A stretch of DNA of 64,000 nucleotides, taken from contig NZ_LMNA01000023.1 in assembly GCF_001422445.1 (NCBI RefSeq), positions 186,001 through 250,000 on the forward strand, written 5' to 3'. The notes beneath the pieces were generated by a model that saw nothing but the letters and a program-made list of their open reading frames with translations, made no database searches and was not told the DNA's origin. This document shows positions 1 to 7,683 of this stretch, in pieces (positions within the stretch are counted from its first letter, which is position 1; each line of letters opens with the position of its first letter). Source of the DNA: Pseudorhodoferax sp. Leaf274. Lineage in GTDB: Bacteria > Pseudomonadota > Gammaproteobacteria > Burkholderiales > Burkholderiaceae_C. Position numbers and translations under genes: made by a program.

Positions 1-688
1 CGTCGGGCAGCACGGGCGACCGCTTGGCACTGGTCACGGCCAGCGCGCGCATCTTGCCGCCCTTGATGTACTGCAGCACCGAGTTGACGTTCTGGAACGA
101 CGCATCGACCTGGCCGCCCATGAGGTCGGTATGGGCCGGCGCGCCGCCCTTGTACGGCACGTGGATGCCCTTGGTGCCCACCTGCTGCCAGAACAGCTCG
201 GCCGTCAGGTGGTCGCTGGAGCCGTTGCCGGCCGAGGCGAAGGTCATCTTGCCCGGGTTGGCCTTGTTGAAGGCCACCACGTCGGCCAGGCTCTTGTGCG
301 GCGAGTTCGCGGGCACCACCAGCACGTTGGGCGACTGCACGGCAACGGTGATCGTGTCGAAGTCCTTCTGCGGGTCGAACTGCATGCCCTTGAGCAGGTG
401 CGGCACGATGACCAGCGGGCCCAGCGAGGTGACCAGGAAGGTGTAGCCGTCGGCCGGTGCGCGCTTGACGAAGGTGGCGCCGATGGTGCCCGTGGCGCCG
501 GCCTTGTTGTCCACGAGGAAGGACTGCTTGAGCTTGTCCGTCAGCAGCGGGCCGACGGCGCGGGCCACCTGATCGGTCGAGCCGCCGGGCGGGAAGGGCA
601 CGACCATGGTGACGGCCTTGCTGGGCCAGGTGTCGGCGGCGGCGGCGAAGGCCAGCGTGGCCAGGGCGGCGGCGAGAAGTTTTTTCAT
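1..688 (-). CDS. Bug-family tripartite tricarboxylate transporter receptor (C-terminus cut by window edge)
   Basis: Periplasmic solute-binding protein of the Bug (TctC-like) family, which captures carboxylates or related small molecules for tripartite tricarboxylate transporters. The protein starts with a basic-hydrophobic signal peptide (MKKLLAAALATLAFAAAADT), followed by the family hallmark of a mature N-terminus reading WPSKAVTMVVPFPPGGSTD and then a VDNKAGATGTIGA-type loop. It runs off the left edge without a stop, so about 229 codons are visible of the usual 320 or so. The start ATG (686-688 read on the minus strand) is the only one in front of a signal peptide. It is divergent from the LacI-type regulator gene and two operators lie between them, so it is probably controlled by that regulator. 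No TctA/TctB membrane genes are seen; in this group of bacteria most Bug genes are orphans. Confidence 0.93.
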   Translation of the reverse strand, partial: MKKLLAAALATLAFAAAADTWPSKAVTMVVPFPPGGSTDQVARAVGPLLTDKLKQSFLVDNKAGATGTIGATFVKRAPADGYTFLVTSLGPLVIVPHLLKGMQFDPQKDFDTITVAVQSPNVLVVPANSPHKSLADVVAFNKANPGKMTFASAGNGSSDHLTAELFWQQVGTKGIHVPYKGGAPAHTDLMGGQVDASFQNVNSVLQYIKGGKMRALAVTSAKRSPVLPD

Positions 689-714
689 GGAGTCTCCAAA
701 TCGGTCACGGGAGG

Positions 715-730
715 ATGACAACGATGTCAT
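715..730. promoter_or_regulatory. LacI-type operator 1 (ATGACAACGATGTCAT)
   Basis: This is an inverted repeat, ATGACA-acga-TGTCAT, with perfect 6-bp arms. It lies 27 bp upstream of the Bug receptor start. It matches, in the opposite orientation and at 15 of 16 positions, the second site at 807-822. LacI-family proteins normally bind 16-20 bp palindromes near their own gene, so this is a likely site for the regulator encoded just to the right. Binding itself is inferred. Confidence 0.75.
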
Positions 731-806
731 TTGCGTTGATGTCGGACGTCTGCACGCGATCTTGGTGTTTTTCTGCATGGTTGTATGACGACCTGGACGG
801 ATGCGG

Positions 807-822
807 ATGATATCGTTGTCAT
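807..822. promoter_or_regulatory. LacI-type operator 2 (ATGATATCGTTGTCAT)
   Basis: Read on the minus strand this is ATGACAACGATATCAT, one base different from operator 1. Centre-to-centre distance between the two sites is 92 bp, which would permit DNA looping by a tetrameric or paired LacI-type protein. The site lies inside the longest possible reading frame of the regulator (first ATG at 785), which argues that translation really starts at 866 and that this segment is untranslated promoter DNA. Confidence 0.72.
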
Positions 823-865
823 TTCTGCCGTCAAGCGGGATGTTTCCCTGCCTGTGTCTGCCGCC

Positions 866-1867
866 ATGCACCTGCCACCGCCCGCATCCAAGCCCGCCAC
901 GCTGCACGACGTCGCCCGTGCGGCCGGCGTGTCGCTGATCACGGCCTCGCGCGCCCTGGGCAACCCGGGCGTGGTGTCGGCCAAGACGATTGCGCGCGTG
1001 CAGCAGGCGGTGCAGGCCACGGGCTACATCCCCAACCTGCTGGCGGGCGGGCTCAAGTCCAAGCGCAGCCGCATGGTGGCCGGCATCGTCCCGGCGCTGG
1101 CCGTGGCGCAGTTCCTGCCCTCGGTGCAGACGCTGACCGAGACCCTGGCGGCCGAGGGCTACCAGGTGCTGCTGGGCCAGACCGGCTACGACCTCGCGCG
1201 CGAGGAGGTGGTGCTCAACACCATGATCAGCCGCCAGCCCGACGGCATCGTGTTCACCGGCCTGGTGCAGGATCCGGCCGTGCGCGAGCGCTTGCGCCGC
1301 ACCGGCATTCCCATCGTCGAGACCTGGGATCTGTCGGACGCGCCCGTGGACATGCTGGTCGGCTTCTCGCAGGACAGCGTGGGCCGTGCCGTGGGCAGCT
1401 TCTTCCGCGCCAAGGGCTGGCAGCGCGTGGGCATCGCCACGGCCGGCGACCCGCGCGCGCTGCTGCGCAAGGGCGGCTTCCAGGCCGCCTACGGCCGCGC
1501 CGTGCCCACGGCCACCGTGGCCGCGCCCAGCAACCTCGAGCGTGGCCGCCAGGCCCTGGCCGAGCTGCTGGCGCAGGAGCCCGGCCTGCAGGCCGTGGCC
1601 TGCAGCTCCGACCAGCTGGCCCAGGGCGTGCTGGTCGAGGCCCAGGCGCGCGGCCTGCGCGTGCCGCAGGACCTGGCCGTCTGCGGCTTCGGCAACGCCG
1701 ACTTCGCGGCCCACCTGTGGCCGTCGCTCAGCACCGTGCTCATCGACGGGCCCGCCATCGGCCGCCTCGCCGCGCAGTTGGTGCTAGCGCGCTGCCGCGG
1801 CGAGACCGTGGCGCAGCCGGTGGTGGACGTGGGCTTTCGGATCGTGGAGCGGGCGTCGACAGGCTGA
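866..1867 (+). CDS. LacI-family transcriptional regulator
   Basis: DNA-binding repressor/activator of the LacI/GalR family, 333 residues. The helix-turn-helix spans about residues 12-33 (TLHDVARAAGVSLITASRAL) and is followed by the hinge region and a periplasmic-binding-protein-like effector domain. The closest family resemblance is to GntR (gluconate) type LacI regulators. These are common next to Bug receptor genes in Burkholderiales. An upstream ATG at 785 would add 27 residues, but those would be encoded across operator 2 and lack family similarity, so I chose the ATG at 866, whose Met is followed by a short proline-rich leader before the HTH. The gene is divergent from the Bug receptor; autoregulation and control of that receptor are inferred from the two operators. 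Confidence 0.92.
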   Translation: MHLPPPASKPATLHDVARAAGVSLITASRALGNPGVVSAKTIARVQQAVQATGYIPNLLAGGLKSKRSRMVAGIVPALAVAQFLPSVQTLTETLAAEGYQVLLGQTGYDLAREEVVLNTMISRQPDGIVFTGLVQDPAVRERLRRTGIPIVETWDLSDAPVDMLVGFSQDSVGRAVGSFFRAKGWQRVGIATAGDPRALLRKGGFQAAYGRAVPTATVAAPSNLERGRQALAELLAQEPGLQAVACSSDQLAQGVLVEAQARGLRVPQDLAVCGFGNADFAAHLWPSLSTVLIDGPAIGRLAAQLVLARCRGETVAQPVVDVGFRIVERASTG

Positions 1868-1886
1868 GCGGGCTGGTCGGGCGCGC

Positions 1887-2633
1887 TCAGCGCCGCATGC
1901 GCATCGAGACCGCGAAGCGGTCGGCCGGGTGCACCGTCACCGTGGCCTCGAACAGCGCGCCGTCGTCGTCCAGGTAACGCCGCACGATGTTCAGCCCCGG
2001 CGTGCCCGGCGCCACCTGCAGCGCGCGGGCCAGGGCCGCGTCGTCGATCGCGAAGGCGCGGATGTCCTGGTGGATCTCGGCGATCTGCCGGCCGTAGCGC
2101 TCCTCGATGAGCGTGCTCGCCAGCGTGTCGGGCTCGGTGCGCATCTGCTCGGCGATGTCGGCATACGCGGGGTCGATGTAGACATCCGTCCAGCCGATCG
2201 GCGGCGCATCGGTACCGCCCACCCGCCGCAGGCTGGAGACGCAGAGCCACGGCGTGCCCTCGGCGCAGCCCAGCTCCGCGGCCAGGCTGGCCGAGGCCTC
2301 GACCCGCGCCACGCGCTGCACCTGGCGCAGGTGCTCCGCGCCGAACTGCACCAGGTCGTCGACCGAACCCAGCGTGGGCTTGAAGCTGCTGCGCGGCCGG
2401 GCCGACAGCACGCGCGTGCCCACGTTCTTCTTGCGCAGCACCAGCCCCGCCTGCTCCAGTTCGGCCAACGCCGCGCGCACCGTGTGCCGGCTGGTGCCGT
2501 AGTGCTTGCACAGCTCCAGCTCGGTGGGCAGCAGCGCGCCCACGGCGAAGTGGCCGCTGGTGATGGCCTCCGTCAGGTGCCGCGCGATGTTCGTGAAGTT
2601 CGGCTTGGGTGCCGTTGCGTCGTTCATGGCCAT
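1887..2633 (-). CDS. GntR-family regulator with UTRA ligand-binding domain (HutC-like)
   Basis: A transcriptional regulator of 248 residues. A winged helix-turn-helix occupies roughly residues 10-75 (GALLPTELELCKHYGTSRHT, then the wing-containing LVLRKKNVGTRV). A UTRA domain fills the rest and ends in ADRFAVSMRMRR; UTRA domains bind small effectors such as carboxylates. Two in-frame ATGs (2633 and 2627) are possible; neither has a clear Shine-Dalgarno sequence, and a perfect stem-loop lies just upstream. The gene is divergent from the lyase-Bug pair, and two ATATGTTCGAACATAT-type palindromes sit between them. This indicates that it represses or activates that pair and itself. Its effector is probably the transported acid or a derivative, which is inference. 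Confidence 0.92.
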   Translation of the reverse strand: MAMNDATAPKPNFTNIARHLTEAITSGHFAVGALLPTELELCKHYGTSRHTVRAALAELEQAGLVLRKKNVGTRVLSARPRSSFKPTLGSVDDLVQFGAEHLRQVQRVARVEASASLAAELGCAEGTPWLCVSSLRRVGGTDAPPIGWTDVYIDPAYADIAEQMRTEPDTLASTLIEERYGRQIAEIHQDIRAFAIDDAALARALQVAPGTPGLNIVRRYLDDDGALFEATVTVHPADRFAVSMRMRR

Positions 2634-2639
2634 GCGTTG

Positions 2640-2657
2640 CCCAGGGAAAACCCTGGG
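2640..2657 (-). other. Perfect stem-loop in the leader of the GntR/UTRA gene
   Basis: CCCAGGG and CCCTGGG form a perfect 7-bp stem around an AAAA (TTTT on the gene's strand) loop, ending 6 bp before the upper start codon of the regulator. There is no T-run after it on the minus strand, so it is not a typical intrinsic terminator. It could lower translation initiation, or be a third protein-binding repeat next to the operators. Confidence 0.5.
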
Positions 2658-2662
2658 TGTGG

Positions 2663-2678
2663 ATATGTTCGAACATAT
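2663..2678. promoter_or_regulatory. GntR/HutC-type operator 1 (ATATGTTCGAACATAT)
   Basis: This is a fully self-complementary 16-bp palindrome in the short gap between the GntR/UTRA regulator and the lyase gene. AT-rich palindromes of this kind are typical binding sites for the HutC subfamily of GntR regulators. A second, one-mismatch copy lies 24 bp away. Confidence 0.82.
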
Positions 2679-2686
2679 TAAAGTCC

Positions 2687-2702
2687 ATATGTCCGAACAT
2701 AT
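2687..2702. promoter_or_regulatory. GntR/HutC-type operator 2 (ATATGTCCGAACATAT)
   Basis: Second copy of the palindrome, with a single departure from symmetry (T to C at position 7). It ends 32 bp before the lyase start codon, so binding would cover the promoter of the lyase-Bug unit. The pair of sites is a strong sign of a genuine control region. Confidence 0.8.
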
Positions 2703-2734
2703 TGTTCGTTGTTCTCCATCCGATCCGAGGTCCC

Positions 2735-4111
2735 ATGCCGTTTTCCGCAGCAAGCCCATCCAGCACGGTGGTCGATTCCATCCTGTTCCGCGACGCCTTC
2801 GGCACCCAGAAGATGCGCGGCATTTTCTCCGACCACGCCCTGGTGCAGCGCTACATCGATGCCGAGGTCGCGCTGGCCAAGGCTGAGGCGCGCGTCGGCG
2901 TGATCCCCGAGGAAGCGGCCGCCGTCATCGCCCGCGAATCCAGGCTCGAGCGCATCGACTTCGACCACATGCGCGAGGAGACCGACATCGTCGGCTACCC
3001 CATCCTGCCGCTGGTCCACCAGCTGGTGGCCATGTGCGGCGATGCCGGCCGCTACGTGCACTGGGGCGCCACCACGCAAGACATCATGGACACGGCCGTG
3101 GCCCTGCAGGTGCGCGATGCACTCGACAGCATCGGCGAGGACATTGCCGCGCTGCGCCGCATCCTGGCCGACCTGGCGAAGAAGCACCGCGACACGCCCA
3201 TGGCCGGCCGCACCCATCTGCAGCAGGCGCTGCCGGTGACCTTCGGCTACAAGGTGGCGATCTGGCTGGCCATGTTCGACCGCCACCAGCAGCGCCTGTC
3301 CGAGCTGCGCCCACGTGTGGCCGTGGTGCAGTTCGCCGGCGCCGCCGGCACGCTGGCCTCGCTGGGCGACAAGGGTCTGGCGGTGCAGAAGGCGATGGCA
3401 CAGGAGCTGGGCCTGGGCGTGCCCGCCACCACTTGGCACGTGGCGCGCGACGGCTTCGCCGAAGCCGTGAACCTGCTGGCGCTGGTGACGGGCTCGCTCG
3501 GCAAGATCGCGCTGGACATCATGATCATGGCGTCCACCGAGTTCGCCGAGGTGTACGAGCCCTTCGTCAAGGGCCGCGGTGCCAGCAGCACCATGCCGCA
3601 AAAACGGAACCCGATCTCCAGCGAACTCATGCTGGCCGCCTCCAAGGCCGTGCGCCAGCATGCCGGCCTCATGGTCGACGCCATGGTGCAGGACTTCGAG
3701 CGCGCCACCGGCCCCTGGCATGCGGAGTGGATCGCCATTCCCGAGAGCTTCATCCTGAGCGCGGGCGCGCTGCACCAGGCCAAGTTCGCGCTGGGCGGCC
3801 TCATCGTCGACGAGGCGCGCATGGCGCAGAACCTGGGCATCACCAAGGGCCTGATCGTGGCCGAGGCCGTGATGATGGGCATGGCGCCGCACATCGGCCG
3901 CCAACAGGCGCACGACGTGGTCTACGACGCGTGCCGCACCGTCAACGAGAAGGGCGGCACGCTGGCCGAGGCCCTGGCGGCGCTGCCCGAGGTCACGCGC
4001 CACTTCGACCGCGCCACCATCGACCGCCTGACCGACCCGGCCAACTACCTGGGCCTGGCGCCGCAGATGGTGGACCAGGCGCTGGCGCTGTCGGCCAGCG
4101 TCCGGGCCTGA
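2735..4111 (+). CDS. Adenylosuccinate lyase / 3-carboxy-cis,cis-muconate cycloisomerase-like enzyme
   Basis: A member of the fumarase/aspartase superfamily, 458 residues, normally a cytosolic homotetramer catalysing beta-elimination or, in carboxymuconate cycloisomerase (CMLE), lactonisation. The three superfamily regions are visible: HWGATTQDIMDT (about residue 109), GRTHLQQALP (about 156) and the signature SSTMPQKRNP (about 284). The HWGAT-type first region favours CMLE or a related lyase over purine adenylosuccinate lyase. The start ATG at 2735 is chosen because a longer frame starting with GTG at 2609 would run through both operators. It is followed after 38 bp by a Bug receptor, suggesting that the receptor's cargo, perhaps a di- or tricarboxylate, is the enzyme's substrate. 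Exact substrate unknown. Confidence 0.88.
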   Translation: MPFSAASPSSTVVDSILFRDAFGTQKMRGIFSDHALVQRYIDAEVALAKAEARVGVIPEEAAAVIARESRLERIDFDHMREETDIVGYPILPLVHQLVAMCGDAGRYVHWGATTQDIMDTAVALQVRDALDSIGEDIAALRRILADLAKKHRDTPMAGRTHLQQALPVTFGYKVAIWLAMFDRHQQRLSELRPRVAVVQFAGAAGTLASLGDKGLAVQKAMAQELGLGVPATTWHVARDGFAEAVNLLALVTGSLGKIALDIMIMASTEFAEVYEPFVKGRGASSTMPQKRNPISSELMLAASKAVRQHAGLMVDAMVQDFERATGPWHAEWIAIPESFILSAGALHQAKFALGGLIVDEARMAQNLGITKGLIVAEAVMMGMAPHIGRQQAHDVVYDACRTVNEKGGTLAEALAALPEVTRHFDRATIDRLTDPANYLGLAPQMVDQALALSASVRA

Positions 4112-4149
4112 GCGGCCGCACCCATTCCCATCACTTGCACGGAGACCCC

Positions 4150-5124
4150 ATGAACACCAAGCGCATGCTGGGCGCGGTCGCGCTCGCCCTGTTCGCCTGC
4201 CAGGCACTGGCCCAGGCCTACCCGGCCAAGCCGGTCACCTGGATCGTGCCGTTTGCCGCCGGCGGCCCCACCGACGCACTGGCGCGCAGCATCGCCGAGC
4301 GGGTGGGGCGCGAGATCGGCCAGCCCATCATCATCGAGAACGCGCCCGGCGCCGGCGGCACCGTGGGGGCGGCCAAGGCCGCGCGCGCCACGCCCGATGG
4401 CTACACCATGCTGGTCGGCCACATGGGCTACATGGGCGCGGCGCCCGCGCTGTACAAGAAGCTGGCCTACGACCCGGTGGCCGACTTCGCGCCGGTGTTC
4501 CGGTTTCCCGACACGCCGCTGGTGCTGATGGTGCGCAACGAACACCCGGCCAAGGACATCCAGGCGCTGGTGGCGTTCGGCAAGGCCAACCCCGACAAGC
4601 TGTTCATCAGCAACGCCGGCATGGGTTCCAGTTCGCACCTGATCGCCGCGTTGATGGCCACGGCCGTGGGCATGAAGGTCACGCTGGTGCCCTACAAGGG
4701 CGCCGGCCCGGCGCTGGTGGACGTGATCGGCGGGCAGGTCGACGGCATGCTCGACCAGACCAACACCGCGTTGCCGCAGATCAAGGAAAGCAAGGTGCGC
4801 GCGCTGGCCGTCACCTCAAGGGTGCGGCTGCCGCAGCTCAAGGACGTGCCCACGCTGGCCGAGACGGTGCTGCCGAACTTCGAGGCCTCCACCTGGTACG
4901 GCATCTACGCGCCCAAGGGCACGCCGCCCGCGGTGCTGGCCCGGGTCGAGGTGGCCTACCTCAAGGTGATGGAAGACCGCGACTACACCGGCAAGATGGC
5001 GGCCCAGGCGATCCAGCTGCTGGCCACCGAGCAGTACAAGGGCGTGGCGCTGGGGCAGCACACGGCCGCCGAGGTGGCGCGCTGGAAGGATGTGGCGGCG
5101 AAGGCCAGGATCACCCTGGACTGA
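4150..5124 (+). CDS. Bug-family tripartite tricarboxylate transporter receptor
   Basis: Periplasmic solute receptor of 324 residues. A cleavable signal peptide (MNTKRMLGAVALALFACQALAQ) is followed by the Bug hallmarks: YPAKPVTWIVPFAAGGPTDA, an IIIENAPGAGGTVGA loop, and the VPYKGAGPALVDVIGGQVDG region that contributes to ligand binding. A GGAGA ribosome site precedes the ATG. It is probably co-transcribed with the upstream lyase (38 bp apart) and would then be under GntR/UTRA control. The ligand is likely a carboxylate that the lyase or its pathway consumes; that link rests on context only. No membrane partners are nearby. Confidence 0.94.
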   Translation: MNTKRMLGAVALALFACQALAQAYPAKPVTWIVPFAAGGPTDALARSIAERVGREIGQPIIIENAPGAGGTVGAAKAARATPDGYTMLVGHMGYMGAAPALYKKLAYDPVADFAPVFRFPDTPLVLMVRNEHPAKDIQALVAFGKANPDKLFISNAGMGSSSHLIAALMATAVGMKVTLVPYKGAGPALVDVIGGQVDGMLDQTNTALPQIKESKVRALAVTSRVRLPQLKDVPTLAETVLPNFEASTWYGIYAPKGTPPAVLARVEVAYLKVMEDRDYTGKMAAQAIQLLATEQYKGVALGQHTAAEVARWKDVAAKARITLD

Positions 5125-5255
5125 GCGGGCGCCGGCATGCGGGCCTTCATGGCCCCATGGCCCCGGGGCCGAATGGGCCATTGGGCGCGCCGCAGGGCGC
5201 CGCTATGCTGTGGCATGGCCCTTGCACTGGGGCCTGCAAAGCCCAAAAGGACACC

Positions 5256-6917
5256 ATGAGCGCCCATCTGCACCCCCTCGCCGGCCAACCCGCACCAGCC
5301 GAGAGCCTGATCGACCTGGCCGCCCTGCGCGCCGCCTACGCGGACGACCAACCCGATCCGGGCGTGCCGGCCCAGCGCGTGGCGTTCGGCACCTCGGGCC
5401 ACCGCGGCTCGTCGCTGGACCGTTCGTTCAACGACTGGCATGTGCTGGCCATCACGCAGGCCATCTGCGACCACCGGCGCGCCCAGGGCATCACCGGCCC
5501 GCTGTTCCTGGGCGCCGACACGCATGCGCTGTCCGCACCCGCGGTGGCCAGCGCCATGCAGGTGCTGGCCGCCAACGGCGTGACGGTGCTGCTGTCCGCG
5601 AACGACGAGCCCACGCCCACGCCCGCCGTCTCGCACGCCATCCTGGTCCACAACAAGGGCCGCCAGGCCGGCGATGCGGGCCTGGCCGACGGCATCCTGG
5701 TCACGCCCTCGCACAACCCGCCGCGCGATGGCGGCTTCAAGTACAACCCGCCCAACGGCGGCCCGGCCGGCGGCGAGATCACCGGCCCCATCGAGGCCGC
5801 GGCCAACAGGTACCTGGAGGCCCGCCTGGCCGGCGTGCGCACCATGCCGCTGCGCGCCGCGCTGGACGCGCAGACCACGCAGCGGCACGACTTCCTGAAC
5901 ACCTACGTGGCCGACCTGGCCAGCGTGATCGACCTGGACCTGATCCGCGGCTCCGGCCTGCGCCTGGGCGTGGACCCGCTGGGCGGCGCCGGCGTGCACT
6001 ACTGGCGCGCGATCGCCGAGCGCTACGGCATCGACCTCACCGTGGTCAGCGAGACGGTGGACCCGCGCTTCGCGTTCATGACGCTGGACTGGGACGGCCA
6101 GATCCGCATGGACCCCTCGTCGCCGAACGCCATGCAGTCGCTGCTGGCCATGAAGGACAGGTTCGACGTGGCCTTCGCCTGCGACACCGACCACGACCGC
6201 CACGGCATCGTGACGCCCGGCACCGGCCTGCTGCCGCCCAACCACTACCTGGCGGTGTGCATCGACTACCTGTTCCGCAACCGGCCGCAGTGGAGCGCGC
6301 AGGCGGCCGTCGGCAAGACGGTCGTGTCCACCAGCGTGATCGACGGCGTGGCCGCGCGGCTGGGCCGCCGCCTGCACGAGGTGCCGGTGGGCTTCAAGTG
6401 GTTCGCCGACGGCCTGTTCGACGGGTCGCTGGGCTTCGGTGGCGAGGAGAGCGCGGGTGCCAGCTTCCTGCGCCGCGACGGCACGGTCTGGACCACCGAC
6501 AAGGACGGCATCACCGCTGCGCTGCTGGCGGCGGAGATCACGGCGCGCAGCGGGCGCGATCCGGGTGCGCTCTACGCCGGGCTCGCGGCCGACTTCGGCA
6601 ACCCGGTGTTCAGCCGCAAGGACGCACCGGCCACGCCCGCGCAGAAGAAGCTGCTGGGCAAGCTCACGCCCGAGCAGATCACCTCGTCGGAGCTGGCTGG
6701 CGAGGCCATCACCAGCGTGCAGAGCAAGGCGCCCGGCAATGGCGCGGCCATCGGCGGCATCAAGGTCAGCACGGCGGGCGGCTGGTTCGCGGCGCGGCCT
6801 TCGGGCACCGAGAACGTCTACAAGATCTACGCCGAGAGCCTCCGCGGCGAGGACCACCTGCAGCGCATCTTCGCCGAGGCCCAGGCCGTGGTGGACGGGG
6901 CCATCGCTGACGCATAG
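5256..6917 (+). CDS. pgm: Phosphoglucomutase (alpha-D-glucose phosphate-specific)
   Basis: Interconverts glucose 1-phosphate and glucose 6-phosphate in the cytosol, linking glycolysis to glycogen, trehalose and cell-surface sugar synthesis. The protein has 553 residues, normal for the bacterial Pgm type. Visible landmarks in order are GTSGHRGSS near the N-terminus, the phosphoserine loop TPSHNPPRDGGFKYNPPNGG (about residues 149-168), the metal-binding loop DTDHDRHG (about 309), the sugar-recognition GEESAGASFL, and the phosphate-binding RPSGTENVYKIYAES near the C-terminus. The start at 5256 follows an AAAAGGA ribosome site. It stands as its own unit between the Bug receptor and the split-barrel protein, and appears to be housekeeping rather than part of the catabolic region. 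Confidence 0.96.
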   Translation: MSAHLHPLAGQPAPAESLIDLAALRAAYADDQPDPGVPAQRVAFGTSGHRGSSLDRSFNDWHVLAITQAICDHRRAQGITGPLFLGADTHALSAPAVASAMQVLAANGVTVLLSANDEPTPTPAVSHAILVHNKGRQAGDAGLADGILVTPSHNPPRDGGFKYNPPNGGPAGGEITGPIEAAANRYLEARLAGVRTMPLRAALDAQTTQRHDFLNTYVADLASVIDLDLIRGSGLRLGVDPLGGAGVHYWRAIAERYGIDLTVVSETVDPRFAFMTLDWDGQIRMDPSSPNAMQSLLAMKDRFDVAFACDTDHDRHGIVTPGTGLLPPNHYLAVCIDYLFRNRPQWSAQAAVGKTVVSTSVIDGVAARLGRRLHEVPVGFKWFADGLFDGSLGFGGEESAGASFLRRDGTVWTTDKDGITAALLAAEITARSGRDPGALYAGLAADFGNPVFSRKDAPATPAQKKLLGKLTPEQITSSELAGEAITSVQSKAPGNGAAIGGIKVSTAGGWFAARPSGTENVYKIYAESLRGEDHLQRIFAEAQAVVDGAIADA

Positions 6918-7013
6918 CCGCTCCCTGCGCCGATGGGGTGGGGCCGCCAGGCCGCCTTCAATGGAGACGAGCCGCGTCCTTCGACGCGGGAGCACACCAA
7001 CGAAGGAGATCGC

Positions 7014-7523
7014 ATGAGCACACCCGAAGACCGCCAGCAGCTGTGGGAACTGATCAAGGACATCAAGTTCGCCATGTTCACCACGCGCCACCCGGACAAC
7101 GGCCACCTGCACTCGCGGCCGATGACCACCCAGAACAAGCGCCTGGACGAAGACGACAGGCTCTGGTTCTTCATGTCGCGCCGTGGCGATTCGGTCGAAG
7201 ACCTGGGGCGCGAGTCCACTGTCAACGTGAGCTATGCCGACCCCGGCAAGGACAGTTATGTCTCGGTGAGCGGCAACGCCGTTGTCAGCGAGGACAAGGC
7301 CAAGGCGCGCGAGCTGTGGAACAAGGCCACCGAGGCCTGGTTCCCGGGCGGGGTGGACGACCCTGATGTGGCCCTGGTCGAGGTGCGGATCACCCATGCG
7401 CACTACTGGGACGTCAAGGAGAACAAGCTCACGCAGTTCTTCAAGATCGCCAAGGCCGCCGCCACCGGCAAGCCCCCCAGCGGCATGGGCGAGAGCCGCG
7501 AAGTGCGCATGAACGCTTCCTGA
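7014..7523 (+). CDS. Pyridoxamine 5'-phosphate oxidase-like FMN-binding split-barrel protein (general stress protein 26 type)
   Basis: A small split-barrel protein of 169 residues resembling general stress protein 26 and the PNPOx-like family, whose members bind flavin (FMN or F420-like) cofactors. The typical opening, [30 protein letters not shown], is followed by [15 protein letters not shown] and a conserved [16 protein letters not shown] strand. A strong GAAGGAGA ribosome site ends 5 bp before the ATG at 7014, so the longer frame upstream is discarded. Substrate and physiological role are not known for most of these proteins. It sits alone between pgm and the racemase operon. Confidence 0.88.
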   Translation: MSTPEDRQQLWELIKDIKFAMFTTRHPDNGHLHSRPMTTQNKRLDEDDRLWFFMSRRGDSVEDLGRESTVNVSYADPGKDSYVSVSGNAVVSEDKAKARELWNKATEAWFPGGVDDPDVALVEVRITHAHYWDVKENKLTQFFKIAKAAATGKPPSGMGESREVRMNAS

Positions 7524-7588
7524 GGCGACGGGAAAACAGCCCCTGCGCCGGCCGCAACCGGCCGTCGCCGGGGCCTGCCGCCGAAAAC

Positions 7589-7633
7589 TTCGTCCGTTCC
7601 GACGATGCCGCGCCACGATGCCGGCGCCAAGAT
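7589..7633 (+). promoter_or_regulatory. Shared-box promoter of the racemase/CoA-ligase operon
   Basis: The box TTCGTCCGTTCCGACGATG (7589-7607) is followed, 19 bp later, by CCAAGAT (7627-7633) as a likely -10 element. It starts the unit that opens with the racemase gene at 7684. The same arrangement recurs at the promoters at 16829, 20001, 21075, 29148 (minus), 33317 (minus), 37621 and 46224, with a weaker version at 43019 (minus). It suggests an activator bound just upstream of RNA polymerase. Confidence 0.7.
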
Positions 7634-7683
7634 GCCCTCCATCAAAGATGGCCGGCCCATGCCGGTCCGAGGAGGCATACGAG

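Noticed and set aside
2735-4111. Purine biosynthesis adenylosuccinate lyase (purB)
   Set aside because: The first signature region (HWGATTQD) and the GntR/UTRA and Bug context fit a carboxymuconate cycloisomerase-like catabolic lyase better.
5157-5181. Terminator between the Bug receptor and pgm (ATGGCCC/GGGCCAT inverted repeat)
   Set aside because: There is a 7-bp stem with a palindromic GGCCCCGGGGCC inside, but no T-run, and it reads equally as chance GC-rich symmetry.
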